Part shown: piece by piece, positions 1 to 9,467 of the stretch
Numbering within the stretch: the first letter of the stretch is position 1
Layout of the letters: each line of letters starts with the position of its first letter
NCBI GenBank assembly: GCA_030403585.1
Contig: JAUEPE010000015.1
Span: 62,001 to 126,000, forward strand
Origin: Frankia sp. RB7
GTDB taxonomy: Bacteria; Pseudomonadota; Alphaproteobacteria; Rhizobiales; Xanthobacteraceae
Length of the DNA: 64,000 nt
Direction of reading: 5' to 3'
Notes under the pieces: generated by a model
The model's input: the letters and a program-made list of their open reading frames with translations, nothing else
Database searches by the model: none
What the model was told of the DNA's origin: nothing
Program-made: the position numbers and the translations under genes

Positions 1-118
1 GAAGACTCACGTTGCTTGCCCGTGGAGGCCCGGTCGTGATAGGCCGCGAGCCAGATTTCAGGCCGACAGGAAGCGGATTTCTCCGGCAATCGCAATCCGG
101 CAAACAGGATCAAGGTGA

Positions 119-1120
119 ATGGCTGACGTGAAATATGACGTTCTCGGCATCGGCAACGCGCTGTTCGACGTGCTGGTCCGGACTGATGAAGCCTTTTTGG
201 CCAAGCACGGCATGACCAAGGGCAGCATGTCCCTGATCGACGAGGCGCGGGCCGCCGCGATCTATGCTGACATGGGCCCGGCGACGGAAGTCTCGGGCGG
301 CTCGGCCGCCAACACCATCGTCGGCATCGGCAGCCTTGGCGCGCGTGCCGCTTATGTCGGCAAGGTCAAGGACGACCAGATCGGCATGCTGTACGTCCAC
401 GATATCCGCGCCGCCGGCGTCGCCTTCAACACGCCCGCTGCGAAGGATGGCCCGGCCACCGGCTGCTCCTACATCCTGGTGACCGGCGACGGCGAGCGCA
501 CCATGAACACCTATCTCGGCGCCGCGCAGGATCTGTCGCCCGCCGACATCGATCCGGCCGAGATTGCGGCTGCCAAGATCGTCTATCTCGAAGGCTATCT
601 CTGGGATCCGCCGGGCGCCAAGGAAGCCTTCCTCAAGGCCTCCAAGATTGCTCACGAGGCTGGCCGCAAAGTGGCGCTGACACTGTCGGACTCCTTCTGC
701 GTCGGCCGCTACCGCGACGAATTCCTGGGGCTGATGCGCAACGGCACTGCCGACATCGTGTTCGCCAACGAGTCCGAGCTGCGTTCGCTCTACGAGACCT
801 CCGACTTCGACACCGCTCTCAAGCAGCTGCGCAACGACGTCAAGCTCGGCGTCGTCACCCGCAGCGAGAAGGGTTGCGTGGTGGTGACCCCGACGGACGC
901 CGTCTCCGCGCCGGCCTCGCCGATCAAGCAGCTGGTCGACACCACCGGCGCGGGCGATCTGTTCGCGGCCGGCTTCCTGTACGGCCTCTCGCGCGATCTG
1001 TCGCACAAGCAGTGCGGCGAGCTCGGTGCGCTTGCGGCCGCCGAAGTGATCCAGCACATCGGCGCGCGCCCGCAGGTGTCGCTGAAGGAGCTGGCCCAGC
1101 AGCGCGGGCTGACGGTTTAA
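119..1120 (+). CDS. PfkB-family carbohydrate/adenosine kinase
   Basis: Cytosolic sugar or nucleoside kinase of the PfkB/ribokinase family, 333 aa, full length. The N-terminal substrate-binding glycine pair (SGG, residues 59-61) and the C-terminal signature DTTGAGD (274-280), whose last Asp is the family's catalytic base, are both intact. Rhizobial homologues of this length are usually annotated as adenosine kinase, which would salvage adenosine to AMP; that substrate is inferred from family resemblance and not from a diagnostic residue. The ATG at 119 is close to the left edge and follows a weak purine stretch. It is read alone: the next gene converges on it, and a palindromic repeat lies just after its stop. 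Confidence 0.9.
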   Translation: MADVKYDVLGIGNALFDVLVRTDEAFLAKHGMTKGSMSLIDEARAAAIYADMGPATEVSGGSAANTIVGIGSLGARAAYVGKVKDDQIGMLYVHDIRAAGVAFNTPAAKDGPATGCSYILVTGDGERTMNTYLGAAQDLSPADIDPAEIAAAKIVYLEGYLWDPPGAKEAFLKASKIAHEAGRKVALTLSDSFCVGRYRDEFLGLMRNGTADIVFANESELRSLYETSDFDTALKQLRNDVKLGVVTRSEKGCVVVTPTDAVSAPASPIKQLVDTTGAGDLFAAGFLYGLSRDLSHKQCGELGALAAAEVIQHIGARPQVSLKELAQQRGLTV

Positions 1121-1137
1121 GGCTCGCCTCTTTCAAC

Positions 1138-1223
1138 CGTCATTGCGAGCGAAGCGAAGCAATCCAGACTGCCTCAGCGGAGACACACTGGATTGCTTCG
1201 CTGCGCGCTGCGCTCGCAATGAC
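1138..1223. repeat. Palindromic intergenic repeat, family A (GCGAGCGAAGCGAAGCAATCC)
   Basis: The arms begin CATTGCGAGCGAAGCGAAGC and end with the inverse GATTGCTTCG...GCTCGCAATG, separated by a short non-conserved centre. A second copy with a different centre is at 11883-11969. It lies between two convergent genes, the usual place for REP-like elements. The transcript would fold into a long hairpin. Confidence 0.8.
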
Positions 1224-1242
1224 GGCCGCCGGGGTTAGCAAC

Positions 1243-2949
1243 CTAGGCCGTCTTCGCCGCCTTCAACCCCAGCCGCTGCTCGACCGCCTCGCGCATCACG
1301 AATTTCTGGATCTTTCCGGTCACGGTCATCGGAAATTCGTCGACGAACTCGACGTAGCGCGGGATCTTGTTGTGGGCGATCTGGCCATCGCAGAAGGCGC
1401 GGACCTCCTCTGCGGTCAGCGTCTCGCCTGACCTGACGCGGATCCAGGCGCACAGCTCCTCGCCATAGCGGGTGTCGGCCACGCCGAAAATCTGCACGTC
1501 CTGGATCTTCGGGTGCCGGTACAGAAATTCCTCGATCTCGCGCGGATAGAGGTTTTCGCCGCCGCGGATCACCAGGTCCTTGATGCGGCCGACGATGTTG
1601 CAATAACCCTCGTCGTCGATGGTGGCGAGATCGCCGGTGTGCATCCAGCCGTTGGCATCGAGCACGTCGCCGGTCTTTTCCTTCTCCTCCCAATAGCCCA
1701 GCATGACGCTGTAGCCGCGGGTGCAGAGCTCGCCGCGTTCGCCGCGCTTGACGATCCTGCCTTCGAGATCGACGATTTTCACCTCGACATGCGGATGAAT
1801 CCGCCCGACGGTGGAGACGCGCCGCTCGAGCGGGTCGTCTGTTGCGCTCTGGAAACTGACTGGACTGGTCTCGGTCATGCCATAGGCGATGGTGACCTCG
1901 CGCATGTTCATCTCGGTGTTGACGCGCTTCATCACCTCGATCGGGCAGGGCGCGCCGGCCATGATGCCGGTGCGCAGCGATGTCAGATTGAACGTCGCGA
2001 ACTCGGGATGATCGAGCTCGGCGATGAACATGGTTGGCACGCCATACAGCGCGGTGCATTTCTCCTGCTCGATCGCGCGCAACGTCGCGAGCGGATCAAA
2101 GCCCTCGCCAGGATAGACCATGGTCGTGCCGAGCGTGACGGACGCGAGGTTGCCCATCACCATGCCGAAGCAGTGGTAGAGCGGCACGGGAATGCAGATG
2201 CGATCCTGTTCGGTCAGGCGCATCGCGCGTCCCGTGAAATAGCCGTTGTTGAGGATGTTGTGATGCGTCAGCGTCACGCCCTTGGGCGATCCCGTGGTGC
2301 CGCTGGTGAACTGGATGTTGACGGGATCGTCGAACTGAAGCGCTGCGCCGAGCGCGGCAAGCTGCTCGCGATACGCCGGCCCACCCATGCGCGCGACCTC
2401 CTCGAAAGGGATCGTCCCGGGCACAGAAGGTCCGCCGATCTGGATCACCATCCGCAGCGACGGCAGCCGTGCCGCCTGCAACTGTCCAGGCTTTGCGCTC
2501 GCCAGCTCCGGCAGCAGCGTGTTGAGCATCTCCATGTATTGGCTGGTCTTGAACGCCGTCGCGGTGACGATCGCCGCGCAGCCGACTTTCTTCAGCGCGA
2601 ATTCCAACTCGCTGAGCCGATAGGCCGGATTGATCGTGACCAGGATCAGGCCGGCCTTGGCGGCGGCGAACTGCGTCAGCGTCCATTCCGGCCGGTTTAG
2701 TGACCAGATACCAATCCGCTCACCGCGCTCCAGGCCGAGCGCGAGAAAGCCCGCAGCGAGCGCGTCGACGCGTTCCGAAAATTCCCTCCAGGTCCACCGC
2801 ACGCCGTGGCTGGACGAGACCAGCGCCTCGCGATGACCCCAGCGCCGCACGGCGTGGTCGAGACTGCGGCCGATGGTGTCGCCGAGCAGCGGCGTGTCCG
2901 AGATGCCGCAAACGTAGCTGTCGGCTTTGCCTGCAAGAGCGTCCGCCAA
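1243..2949 (-). CDS. AMP-forming acyl-CoA synthetase (FadD-like)
   Basis: Activates a carboxylic (probably fatty) acid to its acyl-CoA through an acyl-adenylate. The adenylate-forming core is complete: P-loop [10 protein letters not shown] (about residues 215-224), YGMTE motif, the hinge region with HTGD and GRIKD, and the C-terminal catalytic lysine in TGKIQK near residue 546. I start at the TTG at 2949 because GAGGAG lies six bases upstream; the frame stays open to 3048, but that extension (MRRATSRAF...) is Arg-rich, has no ribosome site and looks non-coding. This gives 568 aa, normal for the family. It is transcribed in the same direction as the serine hydrolase upstream. The substrate chain length cannot be read from the sequence. 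Confidence 0.88.
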   Translation of the reverse strand: MADALAGKADSYVCGISDTPLLGDTIGRSLDHAVRRWGHREALVSSSHGVRWTWREFSERVDALAAGFLALGLERGERIGIWSLNRPEWTLTQFAAAKAGLILVTINPAYRLSELEFALKKVGCAAIVTATAFKTSQYMEMLNTLLPELASAKPGQLQAARLPSLRMVIQIGGPSVPGTIPFEEVARMGGPAYREQLAALGAALQFDDPVNIQFTSGTTGSPKGVTLTHHNILNNGYFTGRAMRLTEQDRICIPVPLYHCFGMVMGNLASVTLGTTMVYPGEGFDPLATLRAIEQEKCTALYGVPTMFIAELDHPEFATFNLTSLRTGIMAGAPCPIEVMKRVNTEMNMREVTIAYGMTETSPVSFQSATDDPLERRVSTVGRIHPHVEVKIVDLEGRIVKRGERGELCTRGYSVMLGYWEEKEKTGDVLDANGWMHTGDLATIDDEGYCNIVGRIKDLVIRGGENLYPREIEEFLYRHPKIQDVQIFGVADTRYGEELCAWIRVRSGETLTAEEVRAFCDGQIAHNKIPRYVEFVDEFPMTVTGKIQKFVMREAVEQRLGLKAAKTA

Positions 2950-3057
2950 ATTCGTCTCCTCAAAATTGCTGCCTCGTGCCCGAAGCCGATGGCGTTCGGG
3001 CACGAGGTTATCCGTTGCAGCGAAGGCGCGCGACGTCGCGCGCCTCATACTAAGGGG

Positions 3058-4251
3058 TTAGGCCGCCTTCTTCCCGCTGCCAGCATCGAGCCCGGCGTAG
3101 ACGCCGCGCTCGAATCCCGCGAACGCCTGCAGGCATTTCGCGTCGGCAAACGGCAGCAGCTGCATCAGGATCACGCCGGTGACGTCGCGTGCCGGGTCGA
3201 TCCAGTAGTAGGTGTTGGCGAGGCCCGCCCAGGCGAGGCTGCCGGCGCTACGGCCTTCCGCGGTCTTGGCCGTGTTGATCATGAAGCTGAGGCCCCACTT
3301 CTTCACCTGATCCGGGTAGAGATCGACGTCGTTGGTGTAGATCGGCGCCGCTGTGGCGAGCTTGGTCATGTTGATATCGCCCATCTGGTTCTGTCCCATC
3401 ATGGCGATCGTCTCGGCCTTCAGCACCTGGTTGCCGTTGCCGCGGCCCTTGTTCAGGATCATCTGGGTGAACTTGAGGTAATCGCCCGCGGTCGAATAGA
3501 GGCCGCCGCCACCCATGTGGAATTCCGGATTCTGCTCGAGCTCGAACGGGATCGCGGCGAGCTGGCCGTCCTCGCCGCGAGCATGCATGCCGACCAAGCG
3601 CTTGCGCATGTCGTCGGTGATCTTGAAGCCGGTGTCGGACATGCCGAGTGGCGCGAAGAGATTGTCGCGCAGATAAGCATCGAGACGCTTGCCGCTGACG
3701 GCCTCCACGGCCTTACCGACGAAATCGATATTGGTGCCGTATTCCCAGCGTGTGCCGGGATCGGACATGATCGGCGTCTTCAGCGCGGCGTTCTGGCAGG
3801 TGGTGATCGCGGGGATGCCGGTCTTCTCGAGATGGATCGCGAGATCGCCGTTCCACATGTTGTAGGCGAAGCCCGCGGTGTGGGTCATCAGCTGGCGCAG
3901 CGTGATCGCGCTCTTCGCCGGCCGTAGCTTTGGCTCGCCCTTGGCGTCAAAGCCTTCCAGCACTTGCGGCTTGGCGAGATCGGGCAGCAGCGATCCGATC
4001 GGCGCATCGAGCGAGAGCTTGCCTTGCTCGACCAGCTGCATCGCGCCGGCACTCGTCACCGCCTTCGTCATCGAGGCGATCCAGAACACGCTGTCGGCGG
4101 TCATCGCATCCGGCTTGGACAGATCGCGCTTGCCGAAGGCGCCCTGATACAGCACGTCGTTACCGCTGGCGGCGATCGCAACAACGCCGGGAATCTCCTT
4201 GGCGTCGCTCATCTTGCTCAGAATCCCGTCGATCTCAGCTTTGCTTTGCAT
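3058..4251 (-). CDS. Beta-lactamase-family serine hydrolase (class C-like)
   Basis: A 397-aa hydrolase of the beta-lactamase/EstB fold. The nucleophile motif SMTK is at residues 60-63 and the second motif YGTN at 171-174. An HTAGF segment sits between them, as in esterases and D-aminopeptidases of this family. No signal peptide is evident, so it is probably a cytosolic esterase and not a periplasmic beta-lactamase. The ATG at 4251 is chosen because GGAGG precedes it by nine bases; the open frame continues to 4443 without another good site. It lies about 100 bases upstream of the acyl-CoA ligase on the same strand, so the two may be co-transcribed. The substrate is unknown. Confidence 0.86.
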   Translation of the reverse strand: MQSKAEIDGILSKMSDAKEIPGVVAIAASGNDVLYQGAFGKRDLSKPDAMTADSVFWIASMTKAVTSAGAMQLVEQGKLSLDAPIGSLLPDLAKPQVLEGFDAKGEPKLRPAKSAITLRQLMTHTAGFAYNMWNGDLAIHLEKTGIPAITTCQNAALKTPIMSDPGTRWEYGTNIDFVGKAVEAVSGKRLDAYLRDNLFAPLGMSDTGFKITDDMRKRLVGMHARGEDGQLAAIPFELEQNPEFHMGGGGLYSTAGDYLKFTQMILNKGRGNGNQVLKAETIAMMGQNQMGDINMTKLATAAPIYTNDVDLYPDQVKKWGLSFMINTAKTAEGRSAGSLAWAGLANTYYWIDPARDVTGVILMQLLPFADAKCLQAFAGFERGVYAGLDAGSGKKAA

Positions 4252-4590
4252 ACGCGTTTCCTCCGGTTTGATTATTGTTGGAAGCGACCGATTGTCCTCC
4301 CGCATCCGCGGCTCGGCAAGCGTGGCCATATGCGCCCTGCGGTCGCGATGTCGTGACTTGACGGTCCCGGCCCAGCGCGGGACGACTGATTTGCAACACA
4401 TCTTCACAATCTGCGGTGGATGGCCGCACTTCGTCGTGACCATGGATGGGCTCAGCGATATGTTTCGAGCGTTTGAAGCACTTGAAACATTTTGTGCGTT
4501 GCGGCGTTCAGCATCTGGCCCAATTGGCGGCTGACGTTAAGACTTGAAGCAAATTTGGCGGCCGCTCAACCGGCCGCGAGGGGACATAAG
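4252..4590. other. Intergenic region between divergent genes
   Basis: About 340 bases separate the serine hydrolase start (minus strand) from the small hypothetical gene (plus strand). It should hold both promoters. I find no repeat, RNA gene or convincing ORF; the open frame extending the hydrolase through here lacks a ribosome-binding site. Confidence 0.5.
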
Positions 4591-4911
4591 ATGATTTCGA
4601 CCTGGAGCGAATGGAAGCGCTATCCCCGTCCCGGACGGGGCGAGAATCTCGAAGCGCCGATCTCGCCAGGCATTTACGAGGTCCGCATCGCCGGCACCGG
4701 CGCGCTCTATTCTTTCGGCGCGGTCGACAATCTGGCGCAGTCGCTGGCGCTATTGCCGGTCGGCTCGAAATCCTGGTTCGGTCGCCGCGACGCCTCCGAC
4801 GCGCCCGCTCTCGAATACCGGACCTGTGCCACCTCCTCGAAGGCCGACGCCAAGGCCGCCGCCGAGCGCATGATCGGCCGGCGCGAGACCTATATGAGCG
4901 GCGCGGCGTAA
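4591..4911 (+). CDS. Small hypothetical protein
   Basis: A 106-aa soluble protein of unknown function. The start at 4591 has GAGGGG seven bases upstream. It is rich in aromatic and glycine residues in the first half (SPGIYEVRIAG) and has an alanine-rich C-terminal helix with KADAKAAAE. No membrane segment or known motif is visible. Codon use and third-position GC match the neighbours, so I take it as a real gene. It is followed about 110 bases later by the dehydrogenase on the same strand. Confidence 0.7.
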   Translation: MISTWSEWKRYPRPGRGENLEAPISPGIYEVRIAGTGALYSFGAVDNLAQSLALLPVGSKSWFGRRDASDAPALEYRTCATSSKADAKAAAERMIGRRETYMSGAA

Positions 4912-5021
4912 CCCCGCCGATCTCAGCTTAACTCCCAGCAGATGTGCGTTGCGGGACGGTGCATTGCGCACCGTCTGTCCCTATATTCCGGGCCGATCGA
5001 CCGCCTACAGGGAGTCCCGCC

Positions 5022-6515
5022 ATGACGCCGACCGCCGCCGCACGCGCCCAGCACGCCACCGCCACCCTGCGTGACCGGTTGAAGGACGCCTCGCTCCTGA
5101 AGGAGGCCTGCTATATCGATGGCGCCTGGGTCGGCACACCGGTCTTTGCCGTCAACAATCCCGCCACCGGCGTCGAGATCGCAAAAGTCCCGCAGCTTGG
5201 CGCGGACGATACCACCAGGGCGGTTGAAGCCGCCCAGCGCGCCTTCCCGGCCTGGGCCAAGCACACCGCCAAACAGCGCTCCAACATCCTGCGCAAATGG
5301 TTCGAGCTCATCACCGCCAACCGCGAGGACCTCGCGCTGATCCTCACCACCGAGCAGGGCAAGCCGCTGTCGGAAGCGCTGGGCGAGGTCGATATCGGTG
5401 CCGCCTATATCGAGTTCTTCGCCGAGGAAGCCCGCCGCGTCTATGGCGAGACCATCCCAACGCAGCGGCCCGATGCGCGGCTGCTCGCGATCAAGCAGCC
5501 GATCGGCGTCTGCGGTGCCATCACGCCGTGGAATTTCCCGAACTCCATGATCACGCGAAAGGTGTCGCCGGCGCTGGCCGCGGGCTGCACCGTGGTGCTG
5601 AAGCCCGCCAACGAGACGCCGCTGTCGGCCCTGGCGCTGGCCGTGCTCGCCGAGAAGGCCGGCATCCCCAAGGGGGTGCTCAACATCATCACCGGTGACG
5701 CGCCGCCGATCGGCAAGGTGCTGTGCGAGCATCCGGCGGTGCGCTTCGTCGGTTTCACCGGCTCGACCGCGGTCGGCAAGATTCTCTATCAGCAGGCTTC
5801 CGTCGGCGTGAAGCGGCTCGGGCTCGAACTCGGCGGCAACGCGCCGTTCGTGGTGTTCGACGATGCCGACATCGACGCGGCGGTCGAAGGCGCGATCGTC
5901 TCGAAATACCGCAACATGGGCCAGACCTGCGTCTGCGCCAACCGGATCTACGCCCAGGACAAGATCTACGACGAGTTCGTCAAGAAGCTGTCGGCGAAGG
6001 TCGCGGCCATGAAGATCGGAGACGGCACCGAAGCCGGCGTCACGCAGGGCCCGCTGATCAACATGAAAGCGATCGACAAGGTCGAGCGTCACATTGCCGA
6101 TGCCGTCAAGCGCGGCGCCAGGATCGTGACCGGCGGCAAGCGCAGCGAGCTCGGCCGTTCCTTCTTCGAGCCGACCGTGCTCGCCGACGTCAAGGCGGAC
6201 TCGCTGGTCGCGCAGGAAGAGACGTTTGGCCCGCTCGCGCCGGTGATCCGTTTCAAGGATGAAGCCGACGTGATTGCGATGTGCAACGCCTCGCCGTTTG
6301 GTCTGGCGTCCTACTTCTATTCGCGCGACCTCGGCCGCGTCTGGCGCGTCGCCGAAGCGCTGGAATCCGGCATGGTCGGCGTCAACACTGGCCTCATCAC
6401 CACGGAAGTTGCGCCCTTCGGCGGCGTCAAGGAAAGCGGCCTGGGGCGCGAAGGCTCGCGTCACGGCATGGAAGAATATGTCGAGATCAAATACGTGATG
6501 ATGGCGGGAGTGTAG
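5022..6515 (+). CDS. gabD: NAD(P)-dependent succinate-semialdehyde dehydrogenase
   Basis: Aldehyde dehydrogenase superfamily, 497 aa, most like GabD, which oxidises succinate semialdehyde to succinate at the end of GABA degradation. The catalytic glutamate (E269 in LELGGN) and nucleophile (C303 in GQTCVC, with the second Cys at 305 typical of GabD-type enzymes) are present. The cofactor region ITPWNFP and the C-terminal ESGLGREG are conserved. The ATG at 5022 follows AGGGAG by nine bases. No gabT is next to it, so it is not in a GABA operon here. Assignment to this substrate rests on family resemblance; other semialdehydes are possible. Confidence 0.88.
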   Translation: MTPTAAARAQHATATLRDRLKDASLLKEACYIDGAWVGTPVFAVNNPATGVEIAKVPQLGADDTTRAVEAAQRAFPAWAKHTAKQRSNILRKWFELITANREDLALILTTEQGKPLSEALGEVDIGAAYIEFFAEEARRVYGETIPTQRPDARLLAIKQPIGVCGAITPWNFPNSMITRKVSPALAAGCTVVLKPANETPLSALALAVLAEKAGIPKGVLNIITGDAPPIGKVLCEHPAVRFVGFTGSTAVGKILYQQASVGVKRLGLELGGNAPFVVFDDADIDAAVEGAIVSKYRNMGQTCVCANRIYAQDKIYDEFVKKLSAKVAAMKIGDGTEAGVTQGPLINMKAIDKVERHIADAVKRGARIVTGGKRSELGRSFFEPTVLADVKADSLVAQEETFGPLAPVIRFKDEADVIAMCNASPFGLASYFYSRDLGRVWRVAEALESGMVGVNTGLITTEVAPFGGVKESGLGREGSRHGMEEYVEIKYVMMAGV

Positions 6516-6747
6516 GCGGCGCTCTCTCTAGGGGAAACCGGCCGATCGTTCAGCTTGAGCATGTCCGATCAAAGCGCCCCGGCCGCCATACGGACGGGGC
6601 GCCGGCGCACTGCCGGCAATTTCACGGTTCCGGCCCCGCCCCCCGAGCGGAAACCTCAGCTTGGGCCTTGATGTTGGACCGCCCTTAAGGTCTTGTGACC
6701 CAAGTAAATTTCCCAGTGTCCCGGCATATTGGCTGGATTGGTACGAC

Positions 6748-8250
6748 ATGTTCATTGCCAAGCGCCTCATCGTGCCGATCTCGCTGGTTTTGCTTGTAGT
6801 GGGCCTGATGGCGCTGCTCGCGGTTGTTGGCATGACCGTCTGGCTCGGTGACCGGACTAACGAGCATTTTGAGCAAGTCGTCCGGCTGCGAGATGTGCGC
6901 GTTGCGGCTGTCGAGCTTCGCAGCGCGGTGCAATCAGCCGAAGCAAGTCAGCGCGGGCTGCTTCTCACCGGCAACGAGATTTATCTCTCTCCCTACGCCA
7001 CTGCGAAGACGTCGGCCAATAGGCAACTCGATAGCCTGAAACGGAATCTCGGCGACGATCCGCAGTTTGGTGCGGTGCTGCAGCGGCTCGGGGTCCTCGT
7101 CGTCGACAAATTCGCCGAGATGGACAAGACCATCGAGCTGAAAAACGATCGCAAGGACAGCGAGGCGCTTGCCATCACGAACACCAACCGCGGCAAGGCG
7201 CTGATGGATGAAGTGAACCTCTTCGTCTCAGGCATCGTTCGCGCTATGGACAACCGTCTCACGTCCGGTGTCGCCCAGCAGAAGACCAATGCAACGAACC
7301 TGCGATTTGCGTCGATTGTCGCTGCATTTCTGATTGTGCTGGTTGTCGGTGCCGTGACCGCGACGTTGCTGCGTTACACCAGGGAGTTGACCCAGGCTCG
7401 CGACGAGGTCGCGTCGCTCAATGTGTCGCTGGAGGACCGGGTCAAACGGCGTACGGAAGCCCTCGCGCGGGCAAACGAAGAGATGCAGCGTTTCACGCAT
7501 TTGGTGTCGCACGATATTCGCGCGCCGCTCATCAGCATCGTCGGCTTCTCCGAAGAGCTCTCGGACAGCGCGAAGGAATTGGCGCAACTTCTCGAAAAAT
7601 CGGGGACGGCGGTGACCGTCCCAAATCTGCAGCAGGTGCAAAGAATCACGAACGAAGAGATGCCTGAAGCTATAAGCTATATTCGCAAGTCGACGTCAAA
7701 AATGGAGATGCTCCTCAATGCCGTGCTGCTGCTGTCGCGGGACGGGCGGCGCGAGCCAAGACCAGAGGCCATCGATCTCGAGCATATGGTCCTTGCGAAC
7801 ACATCCGCGATTCAGCATCAGATTTTGGACGCGGACGGAAGGATCGATACGCAGCTCGATATCCCCACGATTGTAACGGATCGGCTTTCGCTGGAGCAGG
7901 TGCTCGGCAATCTCCTCGACAATGCGGTCAAGTATCGCGCAAAGGAGCGCCCGCTGCGGCTCAAGGTCAGCAGCAAGATGCTTCCGGACGACCAGGTCGC
8001 GATCGAGGTCGCCGACAACGGGCGAGGCGTCGCACAGCAGGATCTGGGCCGGATTTTCGAGCTGTTTCGCCGGGTTGGAAAGTTGGACCAGACCGGAGAC
8101 GGCGTCGGGCTCGCTTATGCAAGGGCTGTCGTGAGAAACCTCGGTGGCGATATTACTGCGACCTCGGAACTGGATAAGGGCACGACGTTTCGGATAGTTT
8201 TGCCGCGTGAACTGGCCCGTCACCCCGCGACAGACAGCGTGCCCGCATGA
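6748..8250 (+). CDS. CHASE3-domain sensor histidine kinase
   Basis: Inner-membrane sensor kinase, about 500 aa. The order is: TM1 (residues about 5-28), periplasmic CHASE3 domain (about 40-185), TM2 (about 190-212), coiled linker, HisKA with the phospho-accepting His255 in SHDIRAP, then HATPase_c with N box (NLLDNAVKY), G1 (DNGRG) and G2 (GDGVGLAY). I start at the ATG at 6748, just before TM1; the frame extends to 6661 but those residues are not membrane-like. Its stop codon overlaps the start of the next gene, a periplasmic binding protein, suggesting a joint sensing unit. No response regulator is adjacent, so its partner is elsewhere. Confidence 0.88.
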   Translation: MFIAKRLIVPISLVLLVVGLMALLAVVGMTVWLGDRTNEHFEQVVRLRDVRVAAVELRSAVQSAEASQRGLLLTGNEIYLSPYATAKTSANRQLDSLKRNLGDDPQFGAVLQRLGVLVVDKFAEMDKTIELKNDRKDSEALAITNTNRGKALMDEVNLFVSGIVRAMDNRLTSGVAQQKTNATNLRFASIVAAFLIVLVVGAVTATLLRYTRELTQARDEVASLNVSLEDRVKRRTEALARANEEMQRFTHLVSHDIRAPLISIVGFSEELSDSAKELAQLLEKSGTAVTVPNLQQVQRITNEEMPEAISYIRKSTSKMEMLLNAVLLLSRDGRREPRPEAIDLEHMVLANTSAIQHQILDADGRIDTQLDIPTIVTDRLSLEQVLGNLLDNAVKYRAKERPLRLKVSSKMLPDDQVAIEVADNGRGVAQQDLGRIFELFRRVGKLDQTGDGVGLAYARAVVRNLGGDITATSELDKGTTFRIVLPRELARHPATDSVPA

Positions 8251-9383
8251 ATTATTACAGACGGAATTGGCTCGCGACCCTTATCGCATGCTCGGCCATC
8301 ACAGGTAGCGCGGGCGTGCGGGCTGAGGAAGGACCAGCCGGGATCACTGTCCCTCGCGTCTTCGGCCCGTTCGATCGGAACGCAGCCAAGTGCAGTCCTC
8401 CTCCGTCACTCAGCAAGGCTCTCGCCTTCGCCCAGGACAACGAGCGCGAGTTCGTCAAAGGGATTGTCAGGGGCGTTGCCATGGCCGCGAAGGATCGTGG
8501 CCTGAGCTTTTCCGTCTCGATTGCAAACAACGATGCGGACAAGATGGTCGAACAGGTCGAAGGCTTCCGTTCGGCGCGAACGGGCGGATTGGTCGTCGCG
8601 CCCGTCGATCCCGCGTCGCTGGCGCCGGCCTTGCGGCGGATGATCTGGCAAGGCGCCTATGTCGGCGCCGTGGTGCCGCCGCCCGCGACGTCTCTGCTGA
8701 ATGCGCCACAATACCTGACCGGCAAGACACTTGGCGACGCGGCGGCGAATTACATCCGGACCAAGCTCGGCGGTCAGGCCAATGTCGTGCTTTTGACCCA
8801 CGACAGCCTGCAGTTTCTCGCCCCTCGCTTTGCGGCGATGCGCGACGCGCTAAAGGACATTCCCGGTGTCGAAATCGTCGCAGACATTTCCCCGCCGACG
8901 GTGAACAAGGAGGGCGGGTACAAGATGATGCAGACGATCTTGTTGGCGCATCCTGACGTCGACGTCGTGCTGGGAGCTGACACGGTCGTTCTCGGCGCCC
9001 TACAGGCTGTCAGAGAGGCGGGAAAGGCGCGGCCGGATCAGTTCTTCGGCGGAATCGACGGCGAGGTCGAAGCTGTCAGTGAAATCAAGAAGGGTGGCCC
9101 TTACAAGATCAGCGTCAGTCTCGCGTCTTCGGTGTTTGGCTACGCCATGGGCCAGCATGCGGCGGACTGGCTCGACGGCAAGAGCATTCCCCAAGCCATG
9201 GATATTCTTCCAAGCGCACTGACTTCAGGCAATATCGCCAGTTATGAAGCCGATCTGGAAAACCCCGCGGCGGTGTTCAACGATCCCGCACGTCGCGATG
9301 CCTATCTGAAAATGTACGGAAACATATGCTACGACTCGCGCGACCAATATGTGAGCTTTCCGTGGTCTTCTGAAAGAAAGTAG
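8247..9383 (+). CDS. Periplasmic sugar-binding protein of ABC/LacI type
   Basis: 378 aa, with an N-terminal signal peptide (positive MNYYRRN, hydrophobic core, cleavage after about residue 26 at VRAEE). The mature part is a type I periplasmic binding fold (Peripla_BP_4): a first lobe with a repeated GL/VVAP segment, and a central segment (VVLGADTVVLGALQAV, FFGGIDG) as in ribose and galactose binding proteins. Its ATG overlaps the stop of the histidine kinase by four bases (ATGA), so the two are translationally coupled. No permease or ATPase gene follows, which argues for a ligand-sensing role and not uptake. The ligand is unknown. Confidence 0.84.
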   Translation: MNYYRRNWLATLIACSAITGSAGVRAEEGPAGITVPRVFGPFDRNAAKCSPPPSLSKALAFAQDNEREFVKGIVRGVAMAAKDRGLSFSVSIANNDADKMVEQVEGFRSARTGGLVVAPVDPASLAPALRRMIWQGAYVGAVVPPPATSLLNAPQYLTGKTLGDAAANYIRTKLGGQANVVLLTHDSLQFLAPRFAAMRDALKDIPGVEIVADISPPTVNKEGGYKMMQTILLAHPDVDVVLGADTVVLGALQAVREAGKARPDQFFGGIDGEVEAVSEIKKGGPYKISVSLASSVFGYAMGQHAADWLDGKSIPQAMDILPSALTSGNIASYEADLENPAAVFNDPARRDAYLKMYGNICYDSRDQYVSFPWSSERK

Positions 9384-9464
9384 CCCGGATGGAGCGAAGC
9401 GAAATCCGGGTTCTTCATGCCGCGTAAAAGACTCCCGGATTGCGCTTCGATCCATCCGGGCTAC
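9380..9464. repeat. Palindromic intergenic repeat, family B (GTAGCCCGGATGGAGCGAAG)
   Basis: GTAGCCCGGATGGAGCGAAG on the left pairs with an imperfect inverse ending in ATCCGGGCTAC on the right. The first arm contains the stop codon of the binding-protein gene (TAG at 9381). It sits between two convergent genes and could act as a bidirectional terminator, though it has no U-tract. Confidence 0.8.
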
Positions 9465-9467
9465 GCA

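Noticed and set aside
4923..6464. 513-codon minus-strand frame opposite the gabD gene
   Set aside because: High third-position GC of the real gene keeps the antisense frame open; the translated sequence is low-complexity and His/Arg/Gly-rich with no motif.
6574..6604. GCGCCCCG/CGGGGCGC inverted pair after gabD as terminator
   Set aside because: Stem is interrupted and there is no T-tract; left unannotated.
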